A stretch of 64,000 nt of DNA from Haladaptatus salinisoli (GTDB lineage Archaea; Halobacteriota; Halobacteria; Halobacteriales; Haladaptataceae): positions 992,001 through 1,056,000 of the forward strand of contig NZ_CP085327.1 of the NCBI RefSeq assembly GCF_020614375.1, read 5' to 3'. A model generated the notes under the pieces. It did no database searches and was not told the DNA's origin. It was given only the letters and a program-made list of their open reading frames with translations. The position numbers and the translations under genes were made by a program. This document shows positions 1 to 8,925 of the stretch, one piece after another. Position 1 is the stretch's first letter; the number at the start of each line of letters is the position of its first letter.

Positions 1-154
1 CCGCGACGCTCTTTCCGGCCCCCGATTCGCCGACGAGGCCGACGATTTCCCCTTCGTTCACGTCGAAGGAGATGCCGTCGACCGCGCGGACGACGCCCTC
101 TTCGGTGAAAAACTGCGTCTTCAGGTCGTTTATCTGGAGTAGTGTGTCGGTCAT
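1..154 (-). CDS. Dipeptide/oligopeptide ABC transporter ATP-binding protein (DppD/OppD type), N-terminal part only
   Basis: Only the first 51 residues are inside the window; the gene runs off the left edge. They read as the start of an ABC ATPase: an early beta-strand region ([23 protein letters not shown]) and a complete Walker A motif GESGAGKS at about residues 42-49. The protein would bind and hydrolyse ATP at the cytoplasmic face to drive peptide import. Its start lies one base beyond the stop of the upstream permease gene on the same strand, so it is co-transcribed with the permeases and binding protein. Seen: Walker A and operon position. Inferred: peptide specificity. Confidence 0.85.
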   Translation of the reverse strand, partial: MTDTLLQINDLKTQFFTEEGVVRAVDGISFDVNEGEIVGLVGESGAGKSVA

Positions 155-155
155 G

Positions 156-1145
156 TTAGTTCTTGATTCGCGGGTCGAGCGCGTCTCGCAGGCCGTCGCC
201 GAGCAGGTTGAAGCCCATCACCGTGACGAGGATGGCGATTCCCGGCCACAGGCTGAACCACGGGTCGGGGAGCATGTACCCCCGCGACTGGTTCAGCATC
301 TGTCCCCACGACGGCGTCGGCGGTTGCGCGCCGAAGCCGAGGAAGGAGAGTCCGGCCACGATGAGGATGCTGATGCCGACCTGCAGCGTCGCCTGGACGA
401 GGACGGGCGCGAAACTGTTCGGGATGACGTGTCTGAGGATGATGTTCCGGTCGCGGACGCCGGCGGCCCGGGCAGCTTCGATGTACTCCTCCTCGCGGAC
501 GCTGACCACGCGCGACCGAATCAGCCGGGCGAACACCGGGATCGTCGTGATGCCGACCCCGATCATCGCGTAGGTGATGTCGCGCCCGAACGCGGCCATG
601 AACGCGATGACCAGCACGAGGAACGGAATCGCGTACAGCGTCTCGACGAGGCGCATCAGCGCGTCGTCCGTCCATCCGCCGTAGTAGCCCGCGACCGCAC
701 CGACGAGCGTTCCGCACACCAGTCCGAACCCGGTCGAGACGATGCCGACCTGCATCGCTATCCGCGACCCGTAGACCAGGCGGACGAGGATATCCCGCCC
801 GCGGTGGTCGGTTCCGAGCGGATACTTCCACGTCCCGGTGCCGAACGTGTTCTCCATTCCGACCGGCGGCAGCAGGATTCTGGCGTTGGCCGGGTCGTTC
901 ACCGGATTGTACCAGAACCGGGACGCGATGGCGTAGTCGAACACCGTGGCGTCGACGTACGCGAACACCGCCATCGCGGTCATCGCGCTGATGATGTAGA
1001 GGCCGATTCGCGCCGTCGTATCGCGGCGGATCTGTTCGACGGCGTACCGCCAGCCGACGTTGGCCTCGACTCGGTCGCCGCCCTCGTATCGGTCGTTCGT
1101 CTGCGGTTCGCGGAGTTCGTCCGTCTGCGTTTCTGTCGTTCCCAT
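156..1145 (-). CDS. ABC transporter permease, DppC/OppC type
   Basis: A 329-residue inner-membrane permease of the peptide/nickel importer family. The N-terminus is soluble, followed by a membrane segment at about residues 40-60 (OppC N-terminal type) and then the BPD-type permease domain. The coupling helix that docks on the ATPase is visible as [21 protein letters not shown] chose the ATG at 1145 because it follows the stop of the upstream permease by two bases; a longer open frame upstream reads in the wrong frame through that gene. It forms the channel together with the DppB-like protein. Confidence 0.92.
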   Translation of the reverse strand: MGTTETQTDELREPQTNDRYEGGDRVEANVGWRYAVEQIRRDTTARIGLYIISAMTAMAVFAYVDATVFDYAIASRFWYNPVNDPANARILLPPVGMENTFGTGTWKYPLGTDHRGRDILVRLVYGSRIAMQVGIVSTGFGLVCGTLVGAVAGYYGGWTDDALMRLVETLYAIPFLVLVIAFMAAFGRDITYAMIGVGITTIPVFARLIRSRVVSVREEEYIEAARAAGVRDRNIILRHVIPNSFAPVLVQATLQVGISILIVAGLSFLGFGAQPPTPSWGQMLNQSRGYMLPDPWFSLWPGIAILVTVMGFNLLGDGLRDALDPRIKN

Positions 1146-1147
1146 CG

Positions 1148-2146
1148 TCAGTCCACCTCGTCGTAGGTCACGCGGGGGTCGATGTACGCGTACGAAAGGT
1201 CGGTGAGGATGACCCCGACGACGAACGTCAGGCCGAAGAAGATGGTCGTCCCCATGACCAGCGGATAGTCCTGGTTGTTGATCGCCGTGATGATGAGCCG
1301 CCCCATCCCGTTGATGTTGAACACCGTCTCGGTCAACACCGCCCCGCCGAGCGCCGACGTGAGTTGCAGCCCGACGACCGTGATGACGGGGAGCTGCGCG
1401 TTCCGAAACGCGTGCTTTCGAACGATTTTGCGCTCCGCGACGCCGTACGCCCGCGCCAGTTTCACGTACTCCTGCTGGAGCACCTCGAGCATCGACGACC
1501 GCTCGATGCGCATGATGGCGGCCATCTGGAGCGTTCCGAGCGAGAGCGTCGGCAGGAGGAGGTGTATCACCGTCAACCGCAACACGTCGAGCCGCGACGA
1601 CGCCCCGTCGACCGAACTCGGAGCGGCCCACGGGAGGACGAGACCCGTCGCCGGGAGCACCTTCAGGTGGTACGCGAAGATGATGATCAGCATCAGCCCG
1701 ATCCAGAACGACGGCGTGCTGACGCCGACGAGCGCGACGACCCGCGAGACGTGGTCCGTCGGTTGGTTGCGCCGTCTCGCGGAGACGATGCCGAGCGGGA
1801 TGGCGGCGACGAGCGCGAACGCGAAACTGGAGAGCATGAGGAGGAGCGTCACCGGCAGCCGTTCCATTATCTTCGTCAGCACGGGCGTTCCGTAGTAGAT
1901 GCTCTCACCGAGGTTCCCTTGCGCGACCGAGACGAGGTAGTTCACGTATCTCACCGGGAGCGGCTTGTTCAGCCCGTACTGAGCGCGTATCTTTTCGACC
2001 ATCTCCGCGCTCGGCGACGGGCCGAGCATTATCTGAACGGGGTCGCCCGGTATCGCGTTCGTCAGCAGGAACGTTATCGTGACGATCCCGATCAGGACGG
2101 GGATGGCCTGCAGTAGTCGCCGTATCGTGTAGCGGAGGATTCCCAT
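1148..2146 (-). CDS. ABC transporter permease, DppB/OppB type
   Basis: A 332-residue permease. It begins with a short cytoplasmic stretch and a first membrane segment (LLQAIPVLIGIVTITFLL), then the motif AIPGDPV typical of DppB/OppB. The coupling helix appears as KLARAYGVAERKIVRKHAF, about two thirds along. It pairs with the DppC-like protein to form the membrane channel. It lies 39 bases after the binding-protein gene and 2 bases before dppC. Length and order (binding protein, B, C, D) are those of a standard peptide-uptake operon. The exact substrate cannot be read from sequence. Confidence 0.93.
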   Translation of the reverse strand: MGILRYTIRRLLQAIPVLIGIVTITFLLTNAIPGDPVQIMLGPSPSAEMVEKIRAQYGLNKPLPVRYVNYLVSVAQGNLGESIYYGTPVLTKIMERLPVTLLLMLSSFAFALVAAIPLGIVSARRRNQPTDHVSRVVALVGVSTPSFWIGLMLIIIFAYHLKVLPATGLVLPWAAPSSVDGASSRLDVLRLTVIHLLLPTLSLGTLQMAAIMRIERSSMLEVLQQEYVKLARAYGVAERKIVRKHAFRNAQLPVITVVGLQLTSALGGAVLTETVFNINGMGRLIITAINNQDYPLVMGTTIFFGLTFVVGVILTDLSYAYIDPRVTYDEVD

Positions 2147-2185
2147 GAGTGTGTCTTCGAATCGTTCAGAACCGGGGTGGAGCGC

Positions 2186-3772
2186 TTACGTCGACCCGAT
2201 GGACGCGTTGGTGTAGTCCGTCGAGAGGACGAAGCTCGAGACGGGGTGCGCCTTGAACCCGTTCACCTTATTTTTCATGCCGAAGCTGTTCTTCATGTTG
2301 TAGGCCGGGATGTGCGCCCGGTCTTGCAGTAGCTTCGTGATGGCGTTCGTGTACAGCTTCTTTCGCTCGGCGCGGTCGGCCGACCGTCGCGCGTTCACGA
2401 TCTGCTTGTTCACCCCGTTGTAGAAGGTGCCGTCCGTCGTTCCGTGCGCCTCCTTCGTGAAGAAGTAGTAGGTGAACGCGTCCGGGTCGGGCGTCCCCGA
2501 CCAACCCAGGGTGTACATGTTGTAGTCGCTCGGCTTCCCCGAGACGTACTTTTCGAGGAACGCGCCCCAGTCGAGCCGCTGAACGTTCGCGTTGTATCCC
2601 GCCTCCTTCAGTCCGTTAGCGACGGTGACGCCGAGCTGTTCGCGCTTGTCGTCCGGCGGGACGATGATGTTCGCGTTCCAGTTGTCCGGAACCTTGTCCG
2701 AGTCGTCGAGCATCGTCTTCGCCTTATCGACGTTCTTGTCGTGCGGGATCTGCTTCCACTTGTTCAGCGGCATCCCCCACTTCTCGGCGATCTGTTTCGG
2801 CAGCGGGCTGTACTGGCGGACCCCGCTCGGTTCGACGAAGTTCGAGACCGCCTGGTCCATGTCGAAGCAGTAGTCGATGGCCTCGCGCACCTTCGGGTCG
2901 GTCGTCGGGCCGTTTTTGCAGTTGAACGCGAGGTAGAAGTACCCCATCCCGATGACGGACGCGATGCTGGCGTCGCTCATGTTCTGCACCTGCTGCCAGA
3001 GCTTCGGCGGAATTTCCTCGATGACGTCGCTCTCGCCGGTCTGTAAGCTCGTCAACCGCGTCGTCGGCTCTTCGATGGGCGTGAACTCGACCTTCGCGAG
3101 GTTCGGCATCGGCTTCCCCCAGTAGTCGTCCCAGCGCGAGAGGCGGGCGAACTTCCCTTCCTGCCAGTCGTCGAACTTGAACGGGCCGGAGCCGACCGGT
3201 TTTTTCTTGTTGAACCTCTTTTTGTTCTTCTCCCGGACCTTCTTGGGAACGATGGACCACGTCAGAGAGTTCATGAACGGACCGTACGGATACTTCAAGT
3301 CGAACTTGACCGTCCGGTCGCCCGTCTTCGTGATCGAATCGATCATGTTCAGCTCCGCGGCGTTCTCCGTCTCCTCCTTCACCGGCGCTTCGAACGAGTA
3401 CTTCACGTCCTCGGGCGTGACGGGGTCGCCGTTCTGGAACTTCGCGCCCTGCTGTATCTCCACGACGTACGTCTTGCCGTTGTTGCTGACCTTCGGCTTG
3501 CCGGTCGCCATGTGCGGAACGACGTTGATTCCGCTGTCGTACGTGTAGAGCCCCTCGAACACGCGGTCCGCCACCTGCGCCGAGGGAACGTCGTTGAGGA
3601 CGATGGGGTCGAATTCGAGCGGGCTCTTCACCTGTGCGAGCTTCAGATTGCCGCCGGAGTTCGATTGTTGGCTACCCGTACAGCCGGCGAGGGCCGCGAC
3701 GCCCGTCGCGCCGAGCCCTTGGAGGAGCCGTCGTCGCTTGATCGAGTCCGGGATGGGTTCTTTTTGGGTCAT
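2186..3772 (-). CDS. ABC transporter substrate-binding protein (SBP_bac_5 family), Tat lipoprotein
   Basis: A 528-residue extracellular solute-binding protein of the dipeptide/oligopeptide class. The N-terminus carries a twin-arginine signal (RRRLLQGLG) followed by a lipobox, ALAGC, so it should be exported folded and lipid-anchored through that cysteine. The body has the family's typical segments, such as DPIVLNDVPSAQVADRVFEGL and GPFKFDDWQEGKFARL. The ATG at 3772 is chosen because the Tat motif follows at once; the open frame continues upstream without homology. It is the first gene of the operon, as usual for the binding protein, which is made in excess. Confidence 0.93.
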   Translation of the reverse strand: MTQKEPIPDSIKRRRLLQGLGATGVAALAGCTGSQQSNSGGNLKLAQVKSPLEFDPIVLNDVPSAQVADRVFEGLYTYDSGINVVPHMATGKPKVSNNGKTYVVEIQQGAKFQNGDPVTPEDVKYSFEAPVKEETENAAELNMIDSITKTGDRTVKFDLKYPYGPFMNSLTWSIVPKKVREKNKKRFNKKKPVGSGPFKFDDWQEGKFARLSRWDDYWGKPMPNLAKVEFTPIEEPTTRLTSLQTGESDVIEEIPPKLWQQVQNMSDASIASVIGMGYFYLAFNCKNGPTTDPKVREAIDYCFDMDQAVSNFVEPSGVRQYSPLPKQIAEKWGMPLNKWKQIPHDKNVDKAKTMLDDSDKVPDNWNANIIVPPDDKREQLGVTVANGLKEAGYNANVQRLDWGAFLEKYVSGKPSDYNMYTLGWSGTPDPDAFTYYFFTKEAHGTTDGTFYNGVNKQIVNARRSADRAERKKLYTNAITKLLQDRAHIPAYNMKNSFGMKNKVNGFKAHPVSSFVLSTDYTNASIGST

Positions 3773-4080
3773 GGTTTCGGTATCGTGGTTAGTTCGTGTC
3801 TTCGTCGCCCGTTCGAAAGTTGTCGATTGTGAACAACTGTCGCGTCTTTTGACCGAACCAACCATTGTTATTCGGTGGCTGAAACGTCCCGTTCGAATCG
3901 GTAGACTCCCCCTACCGAGTTCGGATCTCGTTGAAAAACGACGAAAGGAACGGGGTTTCGTTTCCGTCGACCGCTCGGTTCGACGACAGCCGAGTTCGCG
4001 TTCGTTACGGCCGCTCGCCGCGCGGAGACGGAAGGCGGGCGGCACAACGAGTCGTCCGACTGTGTCCGCCGCGCGACGGC
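3773..4080. other. Intergenic region upstream of the peptide-transporter operon
   Basis: About 308 bases without a credible gene; open frames here have no protein-like composition. It must hold the promoter of the minus-strand transporter operon and the end of the next minus-strand gene. I see no strong TATA box at the leaderless distance, only A/T-richer patches around 3825-3885. No clear repeat was found. Confidence 0.5.
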
Positions 4081-4845
4081 TCAGCGCGACTCCTCGTACG
4101 CCGAGCGAAGCGTCCACTCGCCGTCGGCGAAGAACGGCGATCCGGGGTGGCCCGCGGCCCGCCAGACCGCGTCGATGGGGTCGGCCAGTTCGGCTCGGAC
4201 GTCGGCGTCGAAGTTTTGGAGGCTGACCGGAAACGGCGCGAGCACGTCCTCGCGTATCTCCCGCGGTTCGGCGGCGCCTCCCGAGTCGAGCGGACAGCCC
4301 TCGGTTCCGTAGGCGCTCAACGCGACGTGAATCGGTGCCGTCGCCCGGTGGTACGAGAGCACCCGGAGGTAGCGACGCACGCACGCCACCGCGTCGAGTT
4401 CGACCGTTCGACCGTCGAGGCGGGGCACCCCGGCGTCTGACGACGAACCGTCGAACGGGAGCGCCGAGACGGATTCGACGACCCCGTTCGAGAAGAGGTG
4501 GGCGTAGCCGGCGCACCGCTCGTCTCGGTCGCTCGCCGCGACGCGGGCCCCGAACCCGTCCGCCGTCCACGTTCCGCGCGCGTCGTCGCCGCCGAGCACC
4601 GGTAGCTGCGCGGGTCGGCTGGGGTTCGCCTCCGGCAACACCCCGCGTTCGGAGAGGTCGATGGCGTACCCGTCGTCGTAGACGCCCGTCGGGACGACGT
4701 GGAGGACGATGCCTCGCGGCTCGTCGAAGCCGAAGTACCCTCCGCCGGCGGCGACGGTTTCGAGTCGACGTTCGTGGAGCGCGGTCGCCTGCTCGTTCGA
4801 CCCCCCGGCGTACTTCGCCGCCTTGACTGCGTCTCGGTAGCTCAT
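4081..4845 (-). CDS. Conserved hypothetical protein, possibly related to the C-terminal half of AlbA_2/Schlafen-type proteins
   Basis: A 254-residue acidic, apparently soluble protein with no signal peptide or membrane segment. The stretch GIVLHVVPTGVYDDGYAIDL resembles, in my judgement, the domain that follows the AlbA_2 ATP-binding domain in some Schlafen-like proteins, but that N-terminal domain itself is absent here. Start is the ATG at 4845; no alternative fits better. It stands alone between a DUF7344-type gene and the peptide operon, both on the same strand, with gaps over 140 bases, so it is probably transcribed separately. Function unknown. Confidence 0.7.
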   Translation of the reverse strand: MSYRDAVKAAKYAGGSNEQATALHERRLETVAAGGGYFGFDEPRGIVLHVVPTGVYDDGYAIDLSERGVLPEANPSRPAQLPVLGGDDARGTWTADGFGARVAASDRDERCAGYAHLFSNGVVESVSALPFDGSSSDAGVPRLDGRTVELDAVACVRRYLRVLSYHRATAPIHVALSAYGTEGCPLDSGGAAEPREIREDVLAPFPVSLQNFDADVRAELADPIDAVWRAAGHPGSPFFADGEWTLRSAYEESR

Positions 4846-4990
4846 CTACTATCGGTGAAGTGGGCGAACGCGGTTAAGTGAACTGGCGCGGGGTTCGCCC
4901 GCTCGCGTAGGGGACTCCGCCCGCGTCCGGCCCGCTGCGGCCGACGGGGTTACCGCTCTCCGGTTCGTCTGCCGTCCGTCGAAAGAGGGC

Positions 4991-5374
4991 TTAGCACCGC
5001 GCGACGAGCGCTTCGTACTGCTCCACCGCCGCGCTTCGCTCTCGGAGGGAGACCGCGTCCCGCTCTCGGTCGTACTCGACCAGGTCGGCGTCCTCCAGGC
5101 GAGGAACGTGCGAGTGATAGAGCGACGCGTACACCCGCTTCACGTCCTCGGAGGGGACGTCGGCGAGCGGCGCGTCCCGCTCTCGGGCGGCGATTTCGTC
5201 GGCGAGGTTCGCCAAGGATACCGGCGCCGAGGAGCCGCCGAGATGGGAGAGGAGGTGGCGCCGTCGCGAGTACGAGAGGGCGTCCAACAGCGCGTCGCAG
5301 ACCGTCTCCTCGCTCTCCGTCGGAGCGGTTCCGTCCGCGGTCGGGGTCGGCTCGGTTGGTCTGTCGTTTGCCAT
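4991..5374 (-). CDS. Small winged-helix protein of the haloarchaeal DUF7344 type
   Basis: A 127-residue protein. After a Pro/Thr-rich acidic tail of about 25 residues it has the pattern of the small haloarchaeal DNA-binding family DUF7344: a helix ALLDALSYSRRRHLLSHL, a second helix with SLANLADEIAARE, and a recognition and wing region VYASLYHSHVPRLEDADLVEYDRE. Such proteins are predicted transcription regulators; the target is not known. Isolated on the minus strand, divergent from the ATP-grasp gene. The start ATG at 5374 is clear. Family assignment is from pattern recall, not a search. Confidence 0.8.
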   Translation of the reverse strand: MANDRPTEPTPTADGTAPTESEETVCDALLDALSYSRRRHLLSHLGGSSAPVSLANLADEIAARERDAPLADVPSEDVKRVYASLYHSHVPRLEDADLVEYDRERDAVSLRERSAAVEQYEALVARC

Positions 5375-5636
5375 GGTCGTACCTTTCAGCGAGGGGGCAC
5401 GGAAGTCGTGCTTTTGCAGTAAGGCTGTTGAAAAGGGGGCGCATCGTCCGTTCGCGTCGGGGGACGCGGTCGCCGTCCGCCGGTCACCCCCTCGTCGCCC
5501 GGAGTCGGGATGGCCCGCCTCGTCGGGTTAAGAGGTTCCAACTCGCCGCGCGGGGGAAGTTACGCCGAGACGGACCGTCCTCCGTTTCGGTCGTAATCGG
5601 CCCATATTGATACGCTACCGCAGAGAAAGGCCTCGC

Positions 5637-6839
5637 ATGGACACGGGGGAGGGGAACACGGTTCTCGTACCGGCGGTCGACGCGCCCAGCGCCGCGACCT
5701 GTTTGCGTTCGCTCGGCCGCCGCGGCGTCCGGACGGTCGCGTTTTCCGAACGGAAGAACGCCGCGGCGTTCGCGTCGCGTTACTGCGACGAGGCGGTCGC
5801 AATACCGTCTCCCGCGGAAGACCTGGAGGGATACAAGGACGCGCTCTTGATGCTCGCTGGAAGGGACGACGTTCGCACGGTCGTCCCGATGCGGGAGGAG
5901 AACATCTACGCGCTCTCCAAGTATCGAACGGAGTTCGGAGAGCACGTCGCGACGCCCTGGCCGACGTTCGATACGCTTCGGGACGTCCACGACCGAGTGC
6001 GCCTCGTCGCGGCCGCGGAGGAAGCCGGGGTGCCGGTGCCCGAGACGCAACTGCTCGACGAAGTCGACGATTGGAACCGCAAACTCATCGTCAAATCGCG
6101 GTACTCGATACTCTCGAACGACTACGTCGATTCGATTCCGTCGGGAGAAACCGCCAGAGGGGGCTCGACGCGGTACCTCCGACCCGGTCGGGAGCCCGAC
6201 CGGGAAGCGATTCGGGAGGAGATGCGTCACGTGCCGATCGTTCAGGAGTACGTCCCGGGTTCCGAGTACGCGCTGTGGGCGCTCTACGACCGCGGCGAAC
6301 CGGTTGCGACGTGTCAAAAACACCAGATTCGAGCGTTCAGTTACGCCGGCGGAACGAGCATCTTTCGGGAGACGGTTCGCCTCCCCGAACTCGAACGGGT
6401 GGGACGGGCGCTGCTCGACCGCCTCGACTGGCACGGATTCGCGTCGGTGCAGTTCAAGCGGGATTCGAACACGGGCGAGTTCAAACTCATGGAGATCAAC
6501 CCGCGGGTGTGGGTGTCCGTCGCGTGCGCCGTCCGGGCCGGCGTGGACTTTCCGTACTACTACTGGCGACTCGCGGGGAACGAGCCGGTTCGTGTCGACG
6601 CCGAGTACGAGGAAGGCGTCGCGACGCACCGAATCGGGGGCGAGGCGATGTACCTCTACAGCGTCCTGCAGGAGGACGTCCCCTTCGTGGACCCGCCGCC
6701 GTTCCCCGCGGCGCTGCGGGACGTCGTCACGTCGTTCTACGCCCACCCGCGGTTCGATTACCTCGAACTGGACGACGCTCGGCCGTTCGCTCGCGACCTC
6801 CTCAACTGGGTCGGGAGACAGACCGGCGTTTCCCGGTAG
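5637..6839 (+). CDS. ATP-grasp family ligase
   Basis: A 400-residue ATP-grasp protein. Its N-terminal domain (VLVPAVDAPSAATCLRSLGRRGV) is the pre-ATP-grasp nucleotide-like fold. The lid follows (LIVKSRYSIL) and the C-terminal metal- and ATP-binding motif is LMEINPRVWVS at about residue 285. These enzymes join a carboxylate to an amine or thiol through an acyl phosphate; the substrate here is not recognisable. I prefer the ATG at 5637, because the longer reading starts at a TTG (5607) and adds ten residues of no interest. Related haloarchaeal genes often sit near surface-polysaccharide genes, as here. Confidence 0.85.
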   Translation: MDTGEGNTVLVPAVDAPSAATCLRSLGRRGVRTVAFSERKNAAAFASRYCDEAVAIPSPAEDLEGYKDALLMLAGRDDVRTVVPMREENIYALSKYRTEFGEHVATPWPTFDTLRDVHDRVRLVAAAEEAGVPVPETQLLDEVDDWNRKLIVKSRYSILSNDYVDSIPSGETARGGSTRYLRPGREPDREAIREEMRHVPIVQEYVPGSEYALWALYDRGEPVATCQKHQIRAFSYAGGTSIFRETVRLPELERVGRALLDRLDWHGFASVQFKRDSNTGEFKLMEINPRVWVSVACAVRAGVDFPYYYWRLAGNEPVRVDAEYEEGVATHRIGGEAMYLYSVLQEDVPFVDPPPFPAALRDVVTSFYAHPRFDYLELDDARPFARDLLNWVGRQTGVSR

Positions 6840-6935
6840 TCGAGAAGCGAACGACGGGGTCCCCAAGAAACCCCTCCCGTACGCGGAGACGAACCGGGGA
6901 GCGCGGGAGTGCATTCCGCCCGCTCGTCCCGCCGC

Positions 6936-7586
6936 TCAGTCCAGTTTCGCGTCCAAAAAGCGGCTCGCCGCGAAGAGCGCGACGCTCCCCGCGAACGCGG
7001 TCAGCGCGACGGTCGCCACGCTCAGTCCGGTGCCCGAGGGGTCGAACGGTCCCTGCCCTCCGCCCGCCGAATACTGCTGGACGGTCTCGACGCCCGCATA
7101 GCCGAGCAGGAAGAACGCGAGCGTCACGGCGAGGAGGAGGGCACCCCCCACGAAGCCGTAAAAGGACGACATCTCCTCGACGCTGAGGAGCTGTCGCATC
7201 CGGCGTTCGCTCAGCGCCGACTCGCCCCGGAGCACCGCGACGGCGACCGAGACGTGTCCGACCGCCGCGCCGAGTTCGAGGACGAGGACGAGCGCGCCCG
7301 GCATCAGGACGGTCGGCGAGGCCGCCAAGGGGTCGCCGCCCGGAAAGAGCGCGACGACCGACGACGGATAGGCGAGCGTCAGCGGCGCGACGAGCGCCAG
7401 CGCGAGCAGGAGGGCGCTCTGCCACGCCAGTTTCGTCGGAATCGATTGGTCGAAGTGGCTGTGCCGGTGAACGCGGAGTCGCTCGTACGCCGAGCCGTTC
7501 AGTATCACGTCCGCGATGTCGTCGTCGATGTAGTCGGTCTGTCCCGTCACGTTGCACACCGTGTCCGTTTTCGCGCCGATATTCAC
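6936..7586 (-). CDS. Hypothetical membrane protein
   Basis: A 216-residue protein with a soluble N-terminus of about 50 residues (acidic, with DDDIADVILNG) and four predicted membrane segments (about residues 54-77, 91-113, 144-164, 187-206). The loop after the second pair contains a glycine-rich patch. It starts with GTG at 7586. I do not recognise the family. It lies between the ATP-grasp enzyme (convergent) and the FAD oxidoreductase (same strand, 117 bases upstream), with no sign of an operon. Confidence 0.72.
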   Translation of the reverse strand: MNIGAKTDTVCNVTGQTDYIDDDIADVILNGSAYERLRVHRHSHFDQSIPTKLAWQSALLLALALVAPLTLAYPSSVVALFPGGDPLAASPTVLMPGALVLVLELGAAVGHVSVAVAVLRGESALSERRMRQLLSVEEMSSFYGFVGGALLLAVTLAFFLLGYAGVETVQQYSAGGGQGPFDPSGTGLSVATVALTAFAGSVALFAASRFLDAKLD

Positions 7587-7703
7587 CTCGAGGTTATACC
7601 GCTATCGATACGCCGAAGTGGCTTTTTTCGGGGGTATCGAGCGTCGCAAAGCGGGACGATTGAGGAGTCCCCCCGTCGAAGCGGGCGGAACCGGCGTCCG
7701 GTT

Positions 7704-8849
7704 CTAGCTCGAGAATCGTTCGACGCCGAACCGCTCCAGTTCCGTCGGTTCGTCCCCCTGTTCGCCCAGAACGGAGTCCGCGACGATCTTTCCGCTGTAC
7801 GGCCCGAGTTGCAGTCCGGTCGCGCCGTGCCCGGTCGCCAGGTGGACGCCGTCGACGGTCGGAATCGGCCCCAACACGGGCAACCGGTCGGCGGACCGCG
7901 GTCGCAGGCCGACCCGGATATCCCGAATCTCGGCGTCCGCGAGGCCCGGGGCGACGCGGAGCGCCTCGTCCAGCACCTCGCGGACGCCGCCCGCCGTGGT
8001 TCGGGGCTCGAACCCGGAACCGGTCTCCCGCGTCGCGCCGACCGCGACGCGGCCGTCCGGCCACGGAACCATGTAGTGGCCGCGGAACCCGCCGACGATG
8101 GGCCACGCCTCGGTGTCGGCGTCGCGCAGGTCGAGGTGGAGTATCTGGCCGCGCTGGGGTTCGACCGGAATCGAGACGCCCAGCGACTCCTCGAACGCCC
8201 GCGACCACGCCCCGCCGGCGACGACCACGGCGTCGGCGTCGTACCGGTCGCCGGACGCGGTTCTCACGCCGGAAACGGAGCCGTCGTCGCGGTCGATGCG
8301 GGTGACGTCCTCCTCGGCGACGGCGAGCCCGCGGTTCCTCCCCGCCCGACGGAGCGCCGCCGTGAAGGTCCTCCCGTCCACCCGCGCGGCGTCGTCGTAC
8401 GCGAGACAGCGGTCGGTCTCCGCCAGCGGAGGGAACCGCGCTCGCGCCTCGTCGGAGTCGAGTTCGGACACCGACCCCGGAGCGGGGTGCCCGTACGTCT
8501 CCCGCCGGTCGGCGATTCGCTCGAACTCGGCCTCGAACGCCGCCCGCTCGTCCTCGTCCACGGCGACCGAGAGCAGGCCGCAGCGCGCGTAGCCGGTTTC
8601 GCCGTCCTGTTCCTCGGTCAGTCGGTCGACCAGCGTCGGATAGTAGTTCGCGGCGTCGAGCGCGAACTCGAACCACGCGGTCGAGTCGGTGCGACTGCTC
8701 GTCGCCGGCGAGAGTATCCCCGCGCCGGCGTCGGTCGCCCGTCCGGCGTCGTGACGGTCGAGCAGGAGCGTCTCCGCGCCGCCGCGGGCGAGGTGGTACG
8801 CGGTCGACGCGCCGACGATGCCGCCCCCGACGACGATGGCGTCGTACAT
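7704..8849 (-). CDS. FAD-dependent oxidoreductase of the D-amino-acid/glycine oxidase (DAO) family
   Basis: A 381-residue flavoprotein. The Rossmann dinucleotide motif VGGGIVGASTAYHLARGG is at the extreme N-terminus, followed by the acidic residue that binds ribose (LLLDRHDAGRATD). The C-terminus has the second FAD contact GLRPRSADRLPVLGPIP and ATGHGATGLQLGPYSGK, typical of ThiO/glycine oxidase and sarcosine-oxidase relatives. It should oxidise a secondary or primary amine of a small amino acid in the cytoplasm; the exact substrate is unknown. No thiamine genes are nearby, so a ThiO role is not supported by context. Confidence 0.88.
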   Translation of the reverse strand: MYDAIVVGGGIVGASTAYHLARGGAETLLLDRHDAGRATDAGAGILSPATSSRTDSTAWFEFALDAANYYPTLVDRLTEEQDGETGYARCGLLSVAVDEDERAAFEAEFERIADRRETYGHPAPGSVSELDSDEARARFPPLAETDRCLAYDDAARVDGRTFTAALRRAGRNRGLAVAEEDVTRIDRDDGSVSGVRTASGDRYDADAVVVAGGAWSRAFEESLGVSIPVEPQRGQILHLDLRDADTEAWPIVGGFRGHYMVPWPDGRVAVGATRETGSGFEPRTTAGGVREVLDEALRVAPGLADAEIRDIRVGLRPRSADRLPVLGPIPTVDGVHLATGHGATGLQLGPYSGKIVADSVLGEQGDEPTELERFGVERFSS

Positions 8850-8925
8850 GCGTCGTGCTCCAACCGGCAGCGACTCGGAAGTATCGGTTTCGGCGAATCG
8901 TGCGGTTCCCGCGCTCGACCCGCCG

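Noticed and set aside
7704-8849. Thiamine-pathway ThiO
   Set aside because: The fold fits glycine oxidase relatives, but no thi genes are near and the substrate residues cannot be verified by eye.
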